Assembly: GCF_000735695.2 (NCBI RefSeq)
Contig: NZ_JASZ02000001.1
Coordinates: 1-64,000, forward strand
From: Kaistella haifensis DSM 19056
GTDB lineage: Bacteria; Bacteroidota; Bacteroidia; Flavobacteriales; Weeksellaceae
Length of the DNA stretch: 64,000 nucleotides
Reading direction: 5' to 3'
Shown: positions 61,423 through 64,000 of the stretch, one piece after another
Layout of the letters: each line of letters starts with the position of its first letter
Numbering within the stretch: position 1 is the stretch's first letter
Program-made: the position numbers and the translations under genes
The notes under the pieces: generated by a model
What the model was told of the DNA's origin: nothing
The model's database searches: none
What the model saw: the letters and a program-made list of their open reading frames with translations, nothing else

Positions 61423-62868
61423 TTATTTTGCTTCGAAGTAAACTCTTCTGTTTGCTCTGTTTTTCCATTCAGGACATTTGGTTGCTGGATCGCATTCAGG
61501 ATATTTAAGGTCTTTTTCACCTCTACCGATTGCGTTTAATTTACCTGATTCTACACCATTTTGGATTAAATAATTCTTCACAGTGTTGGCTCTTCTTTCA
61601 GAAAGATTTTGGTTATACGCATCAGAACCTCTGGTATCAGTCGCTCCGATTACGTTATAAGTTCCATTTGAAGAATTGATATAATTTACTGCGCTGTTCA
61701 AAATAGGAGTATTTGATGGGAGAATTCTATCTGAATTTAAATCAAATTCAATTCCTTCCAAAGTTCTTGTATTATCAGAAACTGTTGAGCTAGAATTGGT
61801 AGGGCAACCGTTGTTTTCTACCGGCCCTGGAACAGTTACACATTTATCGTAAAGGTCGATTACACCGTCTAAATCAGTATCTAAAGCAACACCAGCTCCG
61901 TCAACTCTTGCACCAGCAGGAGTATCAAGTTGGCGATCCCAATCATCACAAACTCCATCGTTATCTGCATCACCTTTTTTACATACTTCAACATCTTGGT
62001 TTTTATCAGCCAAAACATCTAATTTGTAATAAATTTCCTGCAACGGATCGTGCCACATCAAGTGTGATTCGTGTTTTCCTAATTTCAAAGAAAGTCCTAA
62101 AGTTGCGTTGAAGAAGTTATCAGAGATTTGATCCTCTCTCTTATTGATGCTGCTGTATTGTTCTCCTCCACCGTCAAATTCATCATCTCCGGTTACGAAA
62201 TACATTACTCTACCTTCTACATCGATTCTTCGATTAATTTTATATTTTACACCAGCACCAGCTTGTCCAAACATAGAACCGAGTTTAAAAGGTTTAACCT
62301 CTGTCATAAGTCTTTGTCCTGAAGCATCTTCCAAATAAGATCTATAAGCCAATGTTCCGATTCCGGCATACCCGTGAAGAGCCCATCTGAAAGGAGATTT
62401 GTTATCAACTCTTCTTAATAAATTTGAGAAGTTGATATCTCCTAATAGTGAAATAGCATCGTACTGAGTTCTTGCACCTACATCCTGATAACCTGAACCA
62501 GTTGCATTATCGGTTTTGGTATTGAACCAACCTTGTCTGGTTTCACCTTTATCGTATTGAAGGTTTAATCCAAAAGCATGGGTAATTGCTTTATCAACAC
62601 TTAAGTAAGCGGAATAACCAAATACATTTTTACCATTTCCATTTTTGATTGATGTTAAATCTGCAGACTGTACCAATGGAATACCAGCACCAACAGAAAT
62701 TGCCCAATCATTAAATCTTTTAGATTCTTGGGTAAATGGAGAAACGTTCGCTGATCCTGAAGTAAATGTATTAGGATAACCTCCAGTTGAAACCGCAACT
62801 GAGTCCTGCGCGAACATAGCAGTAGGAATTGCTAATGCCAATGCGAAGCTTGCTAAATTTAGTTTCAT
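61423..62868 (-). CDS. OmpA-family outer-membrane protein with TSP3 repeats
   Basis: A 481-residue protein with signal peptide 1-20 (ending AMFAQ), an N-terminal beta-barrel-like region of about 270 residues, a calcium-binding thrombospondin-3-like stretch (GDADNDGVCDDWDRQLDTP, DTDLDGVIDLYDKC), and a C-terminal peptidoglycan-binding OmpA domain with ATDTRGSDAYNQNLSERRA. It links the outer membrane to the cell wall and is often among the most abundant envelope proteins. It lies 34 bases after a paralogue that lacks the C-terminal domain. Confidence 0.9.
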   Translation of the reverse strand: MKLNLASFALALAIPTAMFAQDSVAVSTGGYPNTFTSGSANVSPFTQESKRFNDWAISVGAGIPLVQSADLTSIKNGNGKNVFGYSAYLSVDKAITHAFGLNLQYDKGETRQGWFNTKTDNATGSGYQDVGARTQYDAISLLGDINFSNLLRRVDNKSPFRWALHGYAGIGTLAYRSYLEDASGQRLMTEVKPFKLGSMFGQAGAGVKYKINRRIDVEGRVMYFVTGDDEFDGGGEQYSSINKREDQISDNFFNATLGLSLKLGKHESHLMWHDPLQEIYYKLDVLADKNQDVEVCKKGDADNDGVCDDWDRQLDTPAGARVDGAGVALDTDLDGVIDLYDKCVTVPGPVENNGCPTNSSSTVSDNTRTLEGIEFDLNSDRILPSNTPILNSAVNYINSSNGTYNVIGATDTRGSDAYNQNLSERRANTVKNYLIQNGVESGKLNAIGRGEKDLKYPECDPATKCPEWKNRANRRVYFEAK

Positions 62869-62902
62869 AAGTTTAATTTTTATAAGTTAAAAATGATGTT
62901 TA

Positions 62903-64000
62903 TTATTTAAATACTGTTCCGGCTGGGCAGCCATTATTTTCTACAGGTCCAGGCACTGTAACACACTTGTCATATAAATCGATGACTCCATCTAAATCCA
63001 TATCAAGTGCTACTCCAGCACCATCTACTCTGGCTCCCGCAGGTGTATCAACCTGGCGATCCCAATCATCACACACTCCATCATTATCTTGATCTCCTTT
63101 TTCGCAAACCACTATATCGCTAGGAGTTTCCTCCAAGAATTTAGTTTTATAGTAAGCTTCCTGCAACGGATCATGCCAAGCTAAATGAGACGGATGTTTC
63201 CCCAATTTGAATGATAGGCCTAAATTTACGGTAAGCAAATTGTCGCTATATGAATCATTGATAAGGTTGTAATTGATTCTTGGATGTCCGGTTTCTCTTA
63301 AATCTCCACCACCATCGAACTCTTCGTCACCACTCATAATATACATTGATCTCAACTCAACGTCTAATAATTTTGATAAATTATATTTGAGACCAACTCC
63401 AGCTTGTATAACGAAAGACGCAACACCTAGCTTTTGATCAACGGCAATCGGGAAGGTACGAGGTGCATATTGAGAAACGTCGTTATCCAAAAGCAATGTT
63501 TCATACCCTTGGAATCCCATTCCTAAATATCCATGAAGTGCCCATCTGTACGGGGAAGTATTATCAACTCTTCTTAATAAATTAGAAAAATTAACATCGC
63601 CAAGGACTGAAATCTGCTGATATTTTGTCCAAGCATTAGCGACCCCAGCTTTTACGCCTTCTGCTCCTGGCAATTGGCCTTGCTGGTTTGATTTACCCAT
63701 TTGATACTGCAAACTAAGACCAAAAGTGTGGGAAATTTGCTTGTCTAAACTTACATAAGCGTTCCAACCTTTGTTGATTTTGCCGTCATAAATAGACCTC
63801 AAGTCCGAATGCAGCATTATAGCCGCCCCTCCACCGACGGAAACCGCCCAGTCATTAAACCTTCTTGCTGAGTTATCAAACTTTTGAACATTGGCAGAGC
63901 CGCTGGAAAAAGTATTCGGATAATCATTTTTTGCTGAAACAGGTGTTTGATCCTGAGCATAAAAAACAAGTGGTAGGGTTAATGATAATAATAAACCTAA
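62903..64000 (-). CDS. OmpA-like paralogue without peptidoglycan-binding domain (cut by window end)
   Basis: The frame is open to the window edge on the minus strand, starting inside its signal peptide (PLVFYAQDQT). The visible 365 residues match the next gene: barrel region with RRVDNTSPYRWALHGYLG, and the same TSP3 block (GDQDNDGVCDDWDRQVDTP). It stops at CPAGTVFK, just where its paralogue continues into the OmpA domain. The missing domain means it cannot anchor to peptidoglycan the usual way. It probably shares a transcript with the gene that follows. Confidence 0.85.
   Translation of the reverse strand, partial: LGLLLSLTLPLVFYAQDQTPVSAKNDYPNTFSSGSANVQKFDNSARRFNDWAVSVGGGAAIMLHSDLRSIYDGKINKGWNAYVSLDKQISHTFGLSLQYQMGKSNQQGQLPGAEGVKAGVANAWTKYQQISVLGDVNFSNLLRRVDNTSPYRWALHGYLGMGFQGYETLLLDNDVSQYAPRTFPIAVDQKLGVASFVIQAGVGLKYNLSKLLDVELRSMYIMSGDEEFDGGGDLRETGHPRINYNLINDSYSDNLLTVNLGLSFKLGKHPSHLAWHDPLQEAYYKTKFLEETPSDIVVCEKGDQDNDGVCDDWDRQVDTPAGARVDGAGVALDMDLDGVIDLYDKCVTVPGPVENNGCPAGTVFK

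Overview
The window is from a Flavobacteriales genome, most like Chryseobacterium or a close relative (Elizabethkingia, Kaistella). This rests on type IX secretion sorting domains, Bacteroidetes promoters (TTTG, 19 bases, TAnnTTTG) in front of rpmH, a tRNA gene and the rpmF operon, Bacteroides-type tra genes, and the character of the housekeeping proteins. Names come from recognising protein motifs by eye; no database search was run.

Region 1 (1-2.4 kb) holds the end of an unknown gene and a HlyD-type membrane fusion gene broken by a one-base frameshift. About 840 bases without a convincing gene follow. They contain a degenerate 21-bp iteron on a 32-bp period, a long hairpin and a 25-bp direct repeat. 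This looks like a control region (oriT, partition or terminal region) of the element to its right.

Region 2 (2.4-29.4 kb) is the transfer module of an integrative conjugative element, all on the plus strand and mostly with overlapping or closely spaced genes. It carries a relaxosome protein, a relaxase, a ParA ATPase, TraE and TraF (inner-membrane/pilin-like), the TraG (VirB4) ATPase, four secreted proteins, TraJ, TraK, a TraL-like protein, TraM and TraN, a VirD4-type coupling protein, an M23 peptidase, a JAB-domain protein and a 1712-residue Toprim/methylase/helicase protein. No integrase is in the window, so the element probably continues to the left. Its right side ends at a terminator, a hairpin and the 3' end of a tRNA(CAU) gene, a typical integration site. 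The most unusual feature is a complete J-domain (HPD motif) inside TraG, between its Walker A and Walker B motifs. Short GC-rich palindromic repeats also lie in frame in three transfer genes and appear to form part of two signal peptides.

Region 3 (29.4-64 kb) is chromosomal backbone. It includes a thioredoxin-like protein, a type IX secreted protein, clpX, a HIT protein, greA, a Rieske-like lipoprotein, dtd, an alpha/beta hydrolase, a DHH phosphoesterase, rpmH, ftsE, accA, gltX, a cupin, three glycosyltransferase-type genes, an ornithine aminotransferase, accBC, DUF177-rpmF, pdxA, ribE, a sensor kinase, a tRNA methyltransferase, tsf, a type IX type B secreted protein broken by a second homopolymer frameshift, fmt, recQ and two tandem OmpA-family genes, the second cut by the window end. 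Many transcription units end in clear hairpin terminators. Fatty-acid synthesis genes (accA, accBC) and translation genes (gltX, rpmH, rpmF, tsf, fmt, dtd, the tRNA) dominate the backbone.
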